Shown: positions 1-8,860, counted from the first letter of the stretch. The stretch is 40,744 nt of DNA from Flammeovirgaceae bacterium (GCA_013204595.1 JABMNK010000022.1:1-40744), one strand, 5' to 3'. Numbers and translations: made by a program. The notes: generated by a model from the sequence alone, not told the origin.

Positions 1-4
1 ATTA

Positions 5-115
<111 letters not shown>

Positions 116-125
116 TTTTATCAAG

Positions 126-152
126 GCCCTTAGGAAACTAAGGGCTTTTTTT
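126..152 (+). terminator. Rho-independent terminator of the rRNA operon
   Basis: A perfect 8-bp stem (GCCCTTAG / CTAAGGGC) closed by a GAAA tetraloop is followed directly by seven T residues. It lies 11 bases after the 5S rRNA and is the expected end of the rRNA transcript. It also separates the rRNA operon from the following protein operon. Confidence 0.93.
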
Positions 153-212
153 ATGCGCTATTTTTAAGTACCAGGTTGATCATTAAGACTTTCTAACATA
201 AACTTGCGCTTA

Positions 213-2174
213 ATGATCTTTTTATATCCTTCTGTACTATGGGGGTTACTGTTTTTGGCAGTACCTTTTGCCATTCATTTGTTTTCATTCAGAAAAACAA
301 AAGTTGTTACTTTTTCTACTATTCATCATATTGAAGCACTCGTCAAGGACACACAGAGTAAAAGGAATCTAAAACATTTATTGATCTTATTATCAAGGCT
401 ATTAGTTATTTTTTTTATGGTTATTGCCTTCGCTAGACCGGTCTGGATGACCGGTGCAAATACACCTGTAGAAGGAACCCTCATTTATATTGATAATTCC
501 CGAAGTATGACGAGTGAAGTGGCAGTAGGACAGTCAGGGCTTAACAAGGCCCTACAAATGGCGGACGATCTCTTAAGTCAAGCCCCGATTGAGCAGCGGT
601 TTCAGGTGATTACTAATAATTCGATGGCGCCGGTAAATTGGATATCTCGGAATTCGGCAATGGATAAATTAGCTAACATTGTGACTACGGGTGAGGCTAA
701 GACCATGTCACAAATCATGGCTAAGACGTCATTTTTAGCATCAAATATGGATTTGTATTATTTTTCTGATTTTCAGGAATCCACCTTTGGTGAGATTGTA
801 AATACTAATGTTCGGGTTAATTTCCTGAAAATGGACATCGAGAGTAGTGCTAATGTGTATGTTGATACTGCTTTTATGGAAGTACCTATGATTCTTGACG
901 AAGGCAGTGTTTTGACTGTAGTGTTGAAAAATAGCGGCAGAAATAACAGAGAGGATGTTCAAGTAAAAATACTTTCAGGTAAACAGCTAATAGCCAGTTC
1001 GTTATTGGACTTTGAGTCAAATGGACAAAATTCCTTATCGGTAGATATTCCTGATAATAATTTTATTGATGGGCAGTTTAAGGTTGAGATTGAAGACTTT
1101 CCAGTTTATTTTGATAATACTTTTTATTTATCGCATCCCCAAAATAAGGTCAAAAACATCGCCCATATTCATCCTGAAAACAGTTATAGTGCAGCCTTGG
1201 CTGACGTATATGCCAACGAAAAATATTTTGATTACACGAGTTACAATTCGGGGTCAATAGATTATACCAAATTAAAACAGACAGATTTGATTGTGTTAGA
1301 AGGATTTGTTGAAATACCGTTGAGTTTATTCTCATTTAAGGGCGTTGCTGATTTTTTTATCATCCCCGCTAAGAAAGTCAATAAATCCTCATATGAGGCT
1401 TTTCTTGAACGCACGGTAAGAGAAGTTTCGGATTCAGCTTTTGTCGGATTAAAGATAAACGACATCAATGATCCTTTTTTTAAGGGTGTTTTTAAGTCTA
1501 CCAATGAGGTTATTCGGTTGCCTAAAGCCAAACGACTTTTCGCACTTGAGGGTCGATTTACTACACTGGTTAAAAATGAATTTGGTTATCAATATTTGGT
1601 ACGAACTAAGCAGTTGGATCGGAACATATTCTTTCTTGCTTCTCCGATAGGCCGCGACTTCACAAATCTTACTTCTCATGCTACTTTTTTACCATTGATG
1701 TACAAAATGGCACAGTCAAGTAATGCCGCTACGGAGCCTTTGTATTTTGATATTTCAGCGAATTACATTTCTCTCCCCATCAATGGTTATGATCCGATTA
1801 AAAAAATTACTTTAGCAAATGAATCAGTGGAACTAATTGCTAATTATCAATATGCCAAAGGTAATTTAACGCTAGAATTACCGCCTGAAGGGATACTTGC
1901 GGGGCATTATGAACTCCGTATTAATGATTTAGGGGTACAGAAAATTGCTTTAAATGAGCCTAAAAATGAGTCAGACATTACTACTTATAGTGATAAGTAC
2001 TTACAGGAATTAGCTTCAAATAGTCCGTACCTTAATTATATTAATGTAGAAAATATTCAAATTTCGGCTGATTCTGGAGGAATTAATAGTGATGGAAATG
2101 AATTATTTAAATATGCACTAATTTTGGCACTCGTCTTTGTGATTTCAGAGACATTACTTATTCGATTTTTATAA
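213..2174 (+). CDS. BatA-like membrane protein with N-terminal BatA domain and vWA domain
   Basis: About 653 residues. The N-terminus (FLYPSVLWGLLFLAVPFAIHL) is the typical BatA/DUF1550 opening: a hydrophobic segment (residues 3-24), a basic stretch FRKTK, then a second membrane segment near 54-75. A von Willebrand A-like domain follows with the metal-site motif D94-x-S96-x-S98 in IYIDNSRSM. The C-terminus ends in another membrane helix just before the stop. In Bacteroidota such proteins belong to the Bat (aerotolerance) group; the exact role is unsettled. An in-frame TTG lies at 204, but the ATG at 213 matches where family members begin (M-x-FLYPS), so I use it. It is first in a tight operon: the next gene starts one base after its stop. 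Confidence 0.85.
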   Translation: MIFLYPSVLWGLLFLAVPFAIHLFSFRKTKVVTFSTIHHIEALVKDTQSKRNLKHLLILLSRLLVIFFMVIAFARPVWMTGANTPVEGTLIYIDNSRSMTSEVAVGQSGLNKALQMADDLLSQAPIEQRFQVITNNSMAPVNWISRNSAMDKLANIVTTGEAKTMSQIMAKTSFLASNMDLYYFSDFQESTFGEIVNTNVRVNFLKMDIESSANVYVDTAFMEVPMILDEGSVLTVVLKNSGRNNREDVQVKILSGKQLIASSLLDFESNGQNSLSVDIPDNNFIDGQFKVEIEDFPVYFDNTFYLSHPQNKVKNIAHIHPENSYSAALADVYANEKYFDYTSYNSGSIDYTKLKQTDLIVLEGFVEIPLSLFSFKGVADFFIIPAKKVNKSSYEAFLERTVREVSDSAFVGLKINDINDPFFKGVFKSTNEVIRLPKAKRLFALEGRFTTLVKNEFGYQYLVRTKQLDRNIFFLASPIGRDFTNLTSHATFLPLMYKMAQSSNAATEPLYFDISANYISLPINGYDPIKKITLANESVELIANYQYAKGNLTLELPPEGILAGHYELRINDLGVQKIALNEPKNESDITTYSDKYLQELASNSPYLNYINVENIQISADSGGINSDGNELFKYALILALVFVISETLLIRFL

Positions 2175-2175
2175 A

Positions 2176-3417
2176 ATGAATATAAGAAACGTCGTCGTAC
2201 AAGATCGAAATTCGCCACATCATGGATTGGCGGTAGATTTGATTATTGAAAAGGGAATGATTAAGGTCATCACCAAACATGAAGGCGGGGAGAAGTCGCA
2301 TAAAGTAGTTTCCCCAGGCCTTATGGATTTATCAAGTCATTTTAATGACCCTGGAGTAGAGCACAAGGAGGATTTATTTTCTGGACCTAAAACGGCCATG
2401 TTAGGCGGGTTTACTGATGTGTGCATTCTTCCAAATACATTGCCGCCAATAGATAATAGAAGTACTCTGGAGTACATATTGGCAAAGACTGCGGCTCAAG
2501 TGACTTCGATTCATCCATACGGGGCACTCAGTGCTGGTTTGAAAGGTGAACAGTTATCGGAGATATTCGACCTTAAAGCCGCGGGTGCTATTGCATTTAC
2601 AGATGGATTAAATCCCGTGATCAATTCAGAGTTACTTCTGAAAGGATTACAATATGTACAAAAATTTGATGGCTTGATTATCAGTAGACCTAGAGATGGT
2701 TCATTATCCCCAGGAGGACAAATGAACGAAGGGGAGATGAGTACAAGGTTGGGATTACCAGGTATTTCTAATTTATCAGAAAAGGCGATGATTGAACGTG
2801 ATCTGTCAATATTGGAATATGCAGGGGGCCGCTTGCATTTTCATGCCATATCGGCCGCTGAGTCAATTGATTTGATTGCTAAAGCCAAACAAAAAGGATT
2901 AAAAGTCACTTGTGATGTGGCGTTGTATCAATTATTATATTTGGACGAGGATTTGAACGATTTCGATACCGTGTACAAAGTAGACCCTCCGCTCAGAACA
3001 CAGGAGGATGCTTTGGCGCTTAAAAATGGTTTACTATCGGGCACTATAGACGCAATCAGCATTGATCACAGACCTCAGGACGAAGAATCTAAAAATCTCG
3101 AATTTGATTTGGCTGATTTCGGCATGATCGGACTGCAAACTGCATTTTCTTCTTTGCTTAAATTGGCTTCTGAAAGCTTGCCACTGGAGCTATTATTGAT
3201 GAAGTTGTCAAATGGACCACGTAGTATTTTTAATATGCCAATTGCGCATATTACTGAAGGGGTTCCTGCAAGACTGGCTGTATTTGATATTGGTGAAAGC
3301 TGGACTTATGATAAAAAATCAAATGCTTCGAAATCAACTAATTCTCCCTTATTAGGGAAGGAACTTGTAGGGAAAACAGTAGCCGTTATAAATGGTGAAA
3401 AGTCATATTTTGCGTAA
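2176..3417 (+). CDS. Dihydroorotase-like protein, probably catalytically inactive (PyrC'-type)
   Basis: 413 residues with the amidohydrolase/dihydroorotase fold: short N-terminal beta domain, then PGLMDLSSHFNDPG (47-60), PNTLPP, GGQMNEG and SIDHRP (295-300). True type I dihydroorotases carry D-x-H-x-H-x-R-E-P-G; here the first His is Ser53, the Arg is Asn57 and the Glu is Asp58, while His55 stays. The later metal His is Arg171 (SRPRD where HPED-like is expected), and the usual DHAPH reads D297-H-R-P-Q301. The metal site is therefore incomplete. Bacteria with a separate active PyrC often keep such a pseudo-enzyme, in some species as a structural partner of aspartate transcarbamoylase. It starts one base after the BatA-like gene and is co-transcribed with the DUF4199 genes. 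Annotation pipelines would probably label it pyrC. Confidence 0.85.
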   Translation: MNIRNVVVQDRNSPHHGLAVDLIIEKGMIKVITKHEGGEKSHKVVSPGLMDLSSHFNDPGVEHKEDLFSGPKTAMLGGFTDVCILPNTLPPIDNRSTLEYILAKTAAQVTSIHPYGALSAGLKGEQLSEIFDLKAAGAIAFTDGLNPVINSELLLKGLQYVQKFDGLIISRPRDGSLSPGGQMNEGEMSTRLGLPGISNLSEKAMIERDLSILEYAGGRLHFHAISAAESIDLIAKAKQKGLKVTCDVALYQLLYLDEDLNDFDTVYKVDPPLRTQEDALALKNGLLSGTIDAISIDHRPQDEESKNLEFDLADFGMIGLQTAFSSLLKLASESLPLELLLMKLSNGPRSIFNMPIAHITEGVPARLAVFDIGESWTYDKKSNASKSTNSPLLGKELVGKTVAVINGEKSYFA

Positions 3418-3423
3418 TAATTT

Positions 3424-3933
3424 ATGAAGGAAGTAGGTTTAAGGTATGCGGGAGTAGCTGGACTGCTGTTTTGTGTTGTTTTTATAGTTTCCTATGCAAT
3501 AGGTGTTCATCCCTTCATTGAGATGAGCCATTTATTTTTTGATCTCTTTATTTACGGATTGGTCATCTATTTTGCGGTTAATGAATTTAAGAAATTAAAC
3601 AATGAAGGGGGACTTCATTTTTGGCAGGGGATGAGTATTGGTTTTTTGGTGAATATGGTTTCCTTGACCCTATATATGATTTTTCTTTTCATTGCGATGA
3701 ATTTCAACGATCTGATACTTGCTGATTATAAAATACAGGCATCGGATTTTCTTATAGTTAAATCGGTTCAATACATTGAAAGCTACGGAGCGGATCAATA
3801 TAATCAGCAAGTACAGGCGATTGAAGATACAACGATATTAAACATGGTTTTCATGGCAGGCGTGAAAAAGTTTATTTCAGGATTGTTTATGACGCCTTTG
3901 ATTTCTATCTTGTTGCGAAGAAATTATCAATAA
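3424..3933 (+). CDS. DUF4199 family membrane protein
   Basis: 169 residues with four predicted membrane segments: about 8-26, 33-52, 70-92 and 145-163. Between the third and fourth is a hydrophilic loop (about 95-140), then a conserved C-terminal helix ending in basic residues (LRRNYQ). This arrangement and the FWQGMSIGF stretch match DUF4199, a Bacteroidota family with no assigned function. The ATG lies six bases after the dihydroorotase-like gene, and a second DUF4199 gene follows 14 bases on, so the pair looks like a tandem duplication within the operon. Confidence 0.82.
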   Translation: MKEVGLRYAGVAGLLFCVVFIVSYAIGVHPFIEMSHLFFDLFIYGLVIYFAVNEFKKLNNEGGLHFWQGMSIGFLVNMVSLTLYMIFLFIAMNFNDLILADYKIQASDFLIVKSVQYIESYGADQYNQQVQAIEDTTILNMVFMAGVKKFISGLFMTPLISILLRRNYQ

Positions 3934-3947
3934 TAAAACTAAAAATT

Positions 3948-4475
3948 ATGGAAAATCACGCGCTAAGAACGGGGCTTATTTTGGGAATAATTAGTATTCT
4001 TTTGTCAGTAACGGTTTATGTAATAGATCCCTTATTGGTTATCAAATGGTGGTTTGGCCTAGTCGCTTTATTGCTAAGTTTGGGTTTTGTAATCTATTAT
4101 GGATTGCAATTTCGAAATGAATCTGGTGGTTTTGTTTCCTTCAAAATCAGTTATGGTTATTCAATGCTCACTTTTGTTGTGTCGGGCTTGATTGGAACGG
4201 TTTTCAATATATTGCTCTATAATTTCATTGATCCGGATTTACCTGAAATCATTTCGGAGGCTATTATCGAACAAACGGCGCAAATGATGGAAGGCTTTGG
4301 CGCATCTCAGGAGATGATTGATAAAGCGATAGAAGAGGCAGATACGACGTCAAATTTCACTACTTTTGGACAGATTAAATCTTTTGGATTTGCCTTAATA
4401 GTTTATGCGGTTATGTCTTTAATTACAGGCGCGATTATTAAAAGAAAGAAACCTGAATTTTCTGATTTGACCTAA
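3948..4475 (+). CDS. DUF4199 family membrane protein, second copy
   Basis: 175 residues and the same plan as the preceding protein: membrane helices at about 8-25, 30-50, 69-91 and 144-165, with a charged extracytoplasmic or cytoplasmic loop rich in Glu (IEQTAQMMEGFGASQEMIDKA) between helices three and four. The pair is too diverged to be a recent duplication. The stop codon TAA is followed immediately by the GTG start of the glycosyltransferase, implying translational coupling. Function unknown. Confidence 0.82.
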   Translation: MENHALRTGLILGIISILLSVTVYVIDPLLVIKWWFGLVALLLSLGFVIYYGLQFRNESGGFVSFKISYGYSMLTFVVSGLIGTVFNILLYNFIDPDLPEIISEAIIEQTAQMMEGFGASQEMIDKAIEEADTTSNFTTFGQIKSFGFALIVYAVMSLITGAIIKRKKPEFSDLT

Positions 4476-5447
4476 GTGGATCATCAATTTCAAATATCTA
4501 TTGTGATACCCGTCTTGGACGAGGAAGCATCTATCCCGGAACTATATGAGTGGATTGTAAAGGTGCTTTTGGCATCTAAGTTAACGGGTGAGATGATTTT
4601 CATTGATGACGGAAGTACGGATGATTCATGGAATCAGCTATCCAAGTTGGTTCAATTAGATTCTAATGTAAGGGCATTAAGATTTTCCCGAAATTATGGA
4701 AAATCAGCGGCTCTTCATGCCGGATTTGAGGCAAGTCGTGGGGAAGTGGTTATAACGATGGATGCAGATTTGCAGGATTCGCCGGATGAAATACCAAAAC
4801 TTTACAAAATGATCGCTGAAGAGGGATTTCATATGGTATCGGGTTGGAAAAAAATCCGACATGATCCCTTCGAGAAGAGAATTCCTTCGAAGTTTTTTAA
4901 TTGGGTGACCCGCAAGGCATCTGGGATTAAATTGCATGATTTTAATTGTGGATTAAAAGCATATCAAAATCGAGTAGTTAAAAGTATTAGCTTATATGGT
5001 GAACGGCATCGATACATCCCGCTATTGGTCAAATGGAATGGATTCCGAAATATTGGTGAAACGGTGGTGGTACATCGGGCTCGAAAATACGGGGTTACTA
5101 AATTTGGTTTCGAACGTTATATTACCGGATTTTTAGATCTCATATCGGTTTCATTCGTGACCAGATTCCGCAAAAATCCAATGCATTTCTTTGGACTGCT
5201 GGGTACTTTTTGCTTTGTTGGAGGAACGATGATTACGTCTTTTTTGATTGGTGATAAGATTTATAAAGTCAATCAGGAATTGCCTGTGCGTGATATCGTG
5301 GATCAGCCTTTGTTTTTCCTTGCTTTAGTAGCATTGATTATAGGGGTCCAGTTGTTCTTAGCAGGATTTTTGGCGGAAATGGTGATTCAATCAAGTCCCA
5401 ATAAAAATGATTATCAGATTGCTGAGGAATTAAACAAGGATGCCTAA
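4476..5447 (+). CDS. Family 2 glycosyltransferase, dolichol-phosphate mannosyltransferase/GtrB type
   Basis: 323 residues. The GT-A domain begins SIVIPVLDEEASIPELY, has IFIDDGSTDDSW (41-52) for nucleotide-sugar binding and D96-A-D98-LQD as the metal-binding DxD. GLKAYQNRV and the KYGVTKFG stretch are typical of the DPM1/GtrB/ArnC group, which move a sugar onto polyprenyl phosphate. Two C-terminal membrane helices (about 232-256 and 275-300) fit the GtrB type. The start is GTG directly after the TAA of the upstream gene; no ATG lies near. The end overlaps the next glycosyltransferase by eight bases, so the two are probably translated together. The acceptor cannot be read from sequence. Confidence 0.88.
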   Translation: MDHQFQISIVIPVLDEEASIPELYEWIVKVLLASKLTGEMIFIDDGSTDDSWNQLSKLVQLDSNVRALRFSRNYGKSAALHAGFEASRGEVVITMDADLQDSPDEIPKLYKMIAEEGFHMVSGWKKIRHDPFEKRIPSKFFNWVTRKASGIKLHDFNCGLKAYQNRVVKSISLYGERHRYIPLLVKWNGFRNIGETVVVHRARKYGVTKFGFERYITGFLDLISVSFVTRFRKNPMHFFGLLGTFCFVGGTMITSFLIGDKIYKVNQELPVRDIVDQPLFFLALVALIIGVQLFLAGFLAEMVIQSSPNKNDYQIAEELNKDA

Positions 5448-6435
5448 GTATTCTTTGATCATTCCTGTCTACAACCGGCCAGAAGAAGTGGATGAGCTCT
5501 TAACTTCTTTGACTCTTCAAACGTTTAAAGATTTTGAAGTTTTGGTGGTTGAGGATGGCTCATCAGTGACTTGTTCAAGTTTGCTCAAAAAGTTTTCTAC
5601 TTCCTTAATGGTTCAATATTATTTCAAAGAGAATGAGGGTCAAGGCTTTGCTAGAAATTATGGTTATCAGCGTGCCAAAGGAGACTATTTCATTGTTTTT
5701 GATTCCGATTGTATTATTCCTGCTGGATATCTCGAAGAGGTGGACGTTTTTTTGAAAGAACACAAAGTCGATGCTTTTGGTGGGCCTGACAAGTCTCATC
5801 CTTTGTTTACCCCTTTGCAACAATCTATCGGACATACTATGACCTCTTTTTTTACTACCGGGGGCATCCGCGGGCGTAATCATCACTTTGGTACGTTCCA
5901 TCCGAGAAGTTTTAATATGGGTATCAGTAGGGTTGTATATGAGAAAACCCGTGGTTATTTAATCCCCTTTATGGGAGAGGACTTGGAGTTTAGCATTCGT
6001 ATCATCAAGTCAGGCTTCAAAACAGCGTTGATAGAAAAAGCTTTCGTTTTTCACAAGCGACGTACTAGTTTACTAAAGTTTTACAAGCAACTTTATTATT
6101 TTGGAAGGGCTCGTATAAATCTTACTCGTTTTCATGAAGGACAGCTTAAATTATTGCATTTATTCCCTCTTTTATTCACCATCGGATGGGTTTTTTCTGC
6201 GCTTATCGGTATGCTAAATGAGCAAATTGCAACGATAGGGCTGGGTCTTTACAGTGGTTATTTGTCGGTAGTTGTTCTTGAGGCGTTATGGATAACTAAA
6301 TCACTTGGTGTTGCGATACGCGTACCTATTACGGTTATCACGCAAATGGCTGGGTATGGTTTGGGACTGATGTACGAGTTCACCCAAAAAAAGCGAGGAA
6401 TTAATCCCAATAAAAAATACATAGAAATTTATTGA
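5440..6435 (+). CDS. Family 2 glycosyltransferase with C-terminal membrane helices
   Basis: 331 residues. GT-A features are SLIIPVYNRPEEVDELL, VLVVEDGSS, NEGQGFARNYG and the metal motif FDSDC. An ED dipeptide in GEDLEFSIRI is the likely catalytic-base region. Hydrophobic segments from about 246 to 310 anchor it to the membrane. It overlaps the upstream glycosyltransferase by eight bases and is the last gene of the operon. Its TGA stop is directly followed by the reverse-complement stop of the convergent methyltransferase (TGATCA), so there is no intergenic DNA at all. Substrate unknown. Confidence 0.86.
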   Translation: MPKYSLIIPVYNRPEEVDELLTSLTLQTFKDFEVLVVEDGSSVTCSSLLKKFSTSLMVQYYFKENEGQGFARNYGYQRAKGDYFIVFDSDCIIPAGYLEEVDVFLKEHKVDAFGGPDKSHPLFTPLQQSIGHTMTSFFTTGGIRGRNHHFGTFHPRSFNMGISRVVYEKTRGYLIPFMGEDLEFSIRIIKSGFKTALIEKAFVFHKRRTSLLKFYKQLYYFGRARINLTRFHEGQLKLLHLFPLLFTIGWVFSALIGMLNEQIATIGLGLYSGYLSVVVLEALWITKSLGVAIRVPITVITQMAGYGLGLMYEFTQKKRGINPNKKYIEIY

Positions 6436-7203
6436 TCAGCTTTTAATCGCACGATAAATCGGTTCATTTTCGGGCAAAGCATATCGTCTTTTGCTCTCAG
6501 TACTTAAATCTTGGAGATAATTTTCCTCCACAATATCAAACCCAGCAGCGCTTATACGGTCAGGGTAATCTTTGCCATACATTCTTAGATGATCATCTTG
6601 GCCAAATAATTCTGCTCTTTTCTTTGGGTCTTTCAGCTCAGGATCTTCGATGGTATGCTCCTTTAGCGGATGAAATAATGGAATTTGTAAGATGGCCCAT
6701 CCACCTGGTTTCAAGACTCGAAGCATTTCTTGCATGGCTTTTTTATCATTTTCGACGTGTTCAAGCACATGATTACAAAAGATCACGTCAAAAGTGTTTT
6801 CTGGAAAGGGAATATCATGGATGTCCATTTTAATTTTAGCCAAAGGTGATTCTATATCTGCAGTTAGGTAATCAAGATGTCTAAGTTGCTCAAATCGATC
6901 TATAAAACAAAGCTCGGGTGCTATATGGAGCATTTTCGACGGTTTGTAAAAAAAATCTGTTTGCTCATTTAAATAAAGCCACAATAATCGATGTCGTTCC
7001 AATGAGAGGCAGTTTGGACAAAGCGCATTGGGCCTACCTTTTCGTCCATAAGGGAGGAATTGTCTAAAGCGGTGGAGACAGATGGGACATTCCACTTTGT
7101 TACCTATATAAAAAATAGACAGTATCTTTAACAAGTGATGACTAACTAATTGGAGGTATTTTCTTGGAATATTTTTTAGAAAGAAACTGATTAAATACTT
7201 CAC
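6436..7203 (-). CDS. SAM-dependent methyltransferase with N-terminal zinc-knuckle
   Basis: 255 residues. An amphipathic N-terminus is followed by C39-x2-C42 and C62-x2-C65 (CPIC...CPNC), which look like a zinc-binding knuckle. A class I methyltransferase domain follows: LHIAPE (92-97) in place of the usual GxGxG loop, YLTADIES as motif II, then FDVIFCNHVLEHVEND and LKPGGWAILQIP, which are standard Methyltransf_11 motifs. The gene starts with GTG. Its stop abuts that of the convergent glycosyltransferase. Related proteins often lie near polysaccharide or glycosyltransferase genes, which suggests a sugar or lipid-linked substrate (inference only). Confidence 0.82.
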   Translation of the reverse strand: MKYLISFFLKNIPRKYLQLVSHHLLKILSIFYIGNKVECPICLHRFRQFLPYGRKGRPNALCPNCLSLERHRLLWLYLNEQTDFFYKPSKMLHIAPELCFIDRFEQLRHLDYLTADIESPLAKIKMDIHDIPFPENTFDVIFCNHVLEHVENDKKAMQEMLRVLKPGGWAILQIPLFHPLKEHTIEDPELKDPKKRAELFGQDDHLRMYGKDYPDRISAAGFDIVEENYLQDLSTESKRRYALPENEPIYRAIKS

Positions 7204-7220
7204 CTTTTGTCTTTAATGGG

Positions 7221-7228
7221 CAAAGATA
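7221..7228 (-). promoter_or_regulatory. Candidate -7 promoter element for the methyltransferase gene
   Basis: On the minus strand this reads TATCTTTG, a full match to the Bacteroidota -7 consensus TAnnTTTG. It lies 17 bases upstream of the GTG start, giving a leader of about ten bases. I see no clear TTTG -33 element at the usual distance. Confidence 0.4.
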
Positions 7229-7274
7229 TTTAAGATTGTTATCTTTCTCATGTATTTAATGGAATGTCATAGGG

Positions 7275-7679
7275 ATGAGATTTTCTATAATTTTTATTTT
7301 GGTTTTCATAGGACAAAATGGGATGGCACAAAGAAAGGAGTCATCCGGTTTTTTGTCGACAGAAAAAACGGTTAGTCAGAAGTCCCACATAAAAAAAAAC
7401 ACCCCAAAGAGTCAGAGAAATATAGAACTTATTTTTAAAAATAATTCCAGTAAAATCCTTTATGGAAATCCTTGCGTTCGTGAACAGACTAGAAAGATGG
7501 GCTTCGAGTACACCTTGCAGTCTATGAAGAATTTAGGCGCTGTAAGTGTGTTTAGTATGAGGGGACACAATTTATTGATTTATAGTAAGCTAATACTCAC
7601 TCGTTCACCATTTTGGAAAGTGATACTCAATTATCAGACCAAAGATTGTAGAAGAAAGACTGGTGATTTCGTAGGCTAG
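7275..7679 (+). CDS. Small secreted protein of unknown function
   Basis: 134 residues. Residues 1-18 (MRFSIIFILVFIGQNGMA) form a signal peptide with a likely cut before Gln19. A basic, Ser/Lys-rich linker follows, then a compact C-terminal part (about 50-134) with two Cys residues (in NPCVR and KDCRR) that may form a disulfide, ending TGDFVG. It reminds me of a small uncharacterised Bacteroidota family that pairs GNPC with a C-terminal CR-x-TGDF, but I cannot verify this. The gene runs convergently into the J-domain gene, and the two stop codons share the palindrome CTAG at 7676-7679. No function is assigned. Confidence 0.68.
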   Translation: MRFSIIFILVFIGQNGMAQRKESSGFLSTEKTVSQKSHIKKNTPKSQRNIELIFKNNSSKILYGNPCVREQTRKMGFEYTLQSMKNLGAVSVFSMRGHNLLIYSKLILTRSPFWKVILNYQTKDCRRKTGDFVG

Positions 7680-8860
7680 TTGCAGAAATCATCAGTGGTA
7701 ATTGCACCTTTGGCTAGTGCTAGGTTATAGTTCTCACAGGCCAATGTGGACTTTCCTAATAGTCGATATGCCCGGGCATTGATTAAATAGTTCTCACTGC
7801 TGTCCGGCCAAACGCGTGTATTCCATTTCGAAGCACTTAGGGCCTTATCGGGACGATCAATGGTAAGGTAAAGTTTGGCCAGGCCTAAATAAAGTCTATA
7901 GTGACTTTTGGGCAAATCTCTACCATCTAATACAATGGCATAGGCTTTTCCGTAAAAGATTTCGTAGTATTTTTTGGCATAGTCATTGGCACTTTCATAA
8001 AGTTCAAGGGCCGTCATGGGATCGTTCATCATTTCATTTTGAATTTCTGCCATCTCTACATAAACCGCAGAGGTTTTATGACCAATTAGAAGGATTTTGG
8101 TGAGTACTTTTAGTGCTTTTTCAGGTTGATTAGTCAGCCGATAAGCACGTGCCTGTCTCGTTAACAATTCAATTTCACTCAAATTGGTATGTTTTTCAAG
8201 CAGATCAAAATAAATAAGTGCTTCTGAATAATCTGCATTGTTGAATAGGGTATTCCCCTTTTCTGTTAAGGAGAGGAATACTGAATTTTGATAATCCTGC
8301 ATAGGTTTCTCATAAGGTAAAATGAAGTCATTTAACGTTGATAGTTTTGACAACGCCGCCTCTAATTGACCCTCGGCCTTGAGTTCGGTGGCGTCATAGA
8401 AAATTGATTTTCTATTTTCTAGATTTTCAAAGAATTGTTTTTCATTATACGCGTCTCGCAGGCCGATGGTGATAACCACTAGCAATGCAATTACAAAGGT
8501 AAATGCAAAGGCATAAAGGGTGGCTTTCCAGTTTTCTTTCCAATCTATCTCTTGTTTTGGATATACGCGATAAGGTCTTTTTGCATAGTCATAATGATAA
8601 GTGGGTGGATTTGCTCTAGGTGGCTTATCGGTTCGAAATGTAACGGATCCATATTCTAGCCTCATGTCATATGTTGATTTGGCATAAGGATCACTCAAGA
8701 TCTGGTAAGCGGCATTTACTTTTTTAAAAAGCTCTTCCATTTCTGGATCCCCATTGTTTTTGTCGGGATGATACTGAATCGCTTTTCTTTTATAGGCTGC
8801 TTTTATTTGTTTGCCACTTGCTTCTTTGGAAATGCCAAGTAAATCGTAAAAGCTATCCAT
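7676..8860 (-). CDS. Membrane-anchored J-domain protein with TPR repeats
   Basis: 394 residues. An N-terminal J domain (about 3-68) carries the H31-P-D33 tripeptide needed to stimulate Hsp70 ATPase. A Tyr/Pro-rich linker, one membrane helix (about 113-134) and a long C-terminal region with several TPR-like helical hairpins (about 155-390, for example SEALIYFDLLEKH and PEKALKVLTKIL) follow. The Gly/Phe and zinc-finger regions of classical DnaJ are absent, so this is a type III J-protein, perhaps recruiting DnaK to a membrane-associated client. It is last in the acpH-crcB operon, 18 bases after crcB, and overlaps the stop of the convergent small secreted protein. Confidence 0.88.
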   Translation of the reverse strand: MDSFYDLLGISKEASGKQIKAAYKRKAIQYHPDKNNGDPEMEELFKKVNAAYQILSDPYAKSTYDMRLEYGSVTFRTDKPPRANPPTYHYDYAKRPYRVYPKQEIDWKENWKATLYAFAFTFVIALLVVITIGLRDAYNEKQFFENLENRKSIFYDATELKAEGQLEAALSKLSTLNDFILPYEKPMQDYQNSVFLSLTEKGNTLFNNADYSEALIYFDLLEKHTNLSEIELLTRQARAYRLTNQPEKALKVLTKILLIGHKTSAVYVEMAEIQNEMMNDPMTALELYESANDYAKKYYEIFYGKAYAIVLDGRDLPKSHYRLYLGLAKLYLTIDRPDKALSASKWNTRVWPDSSENYLINARAYRLLGKSTLACENYNLALAKGAITTDDFCN

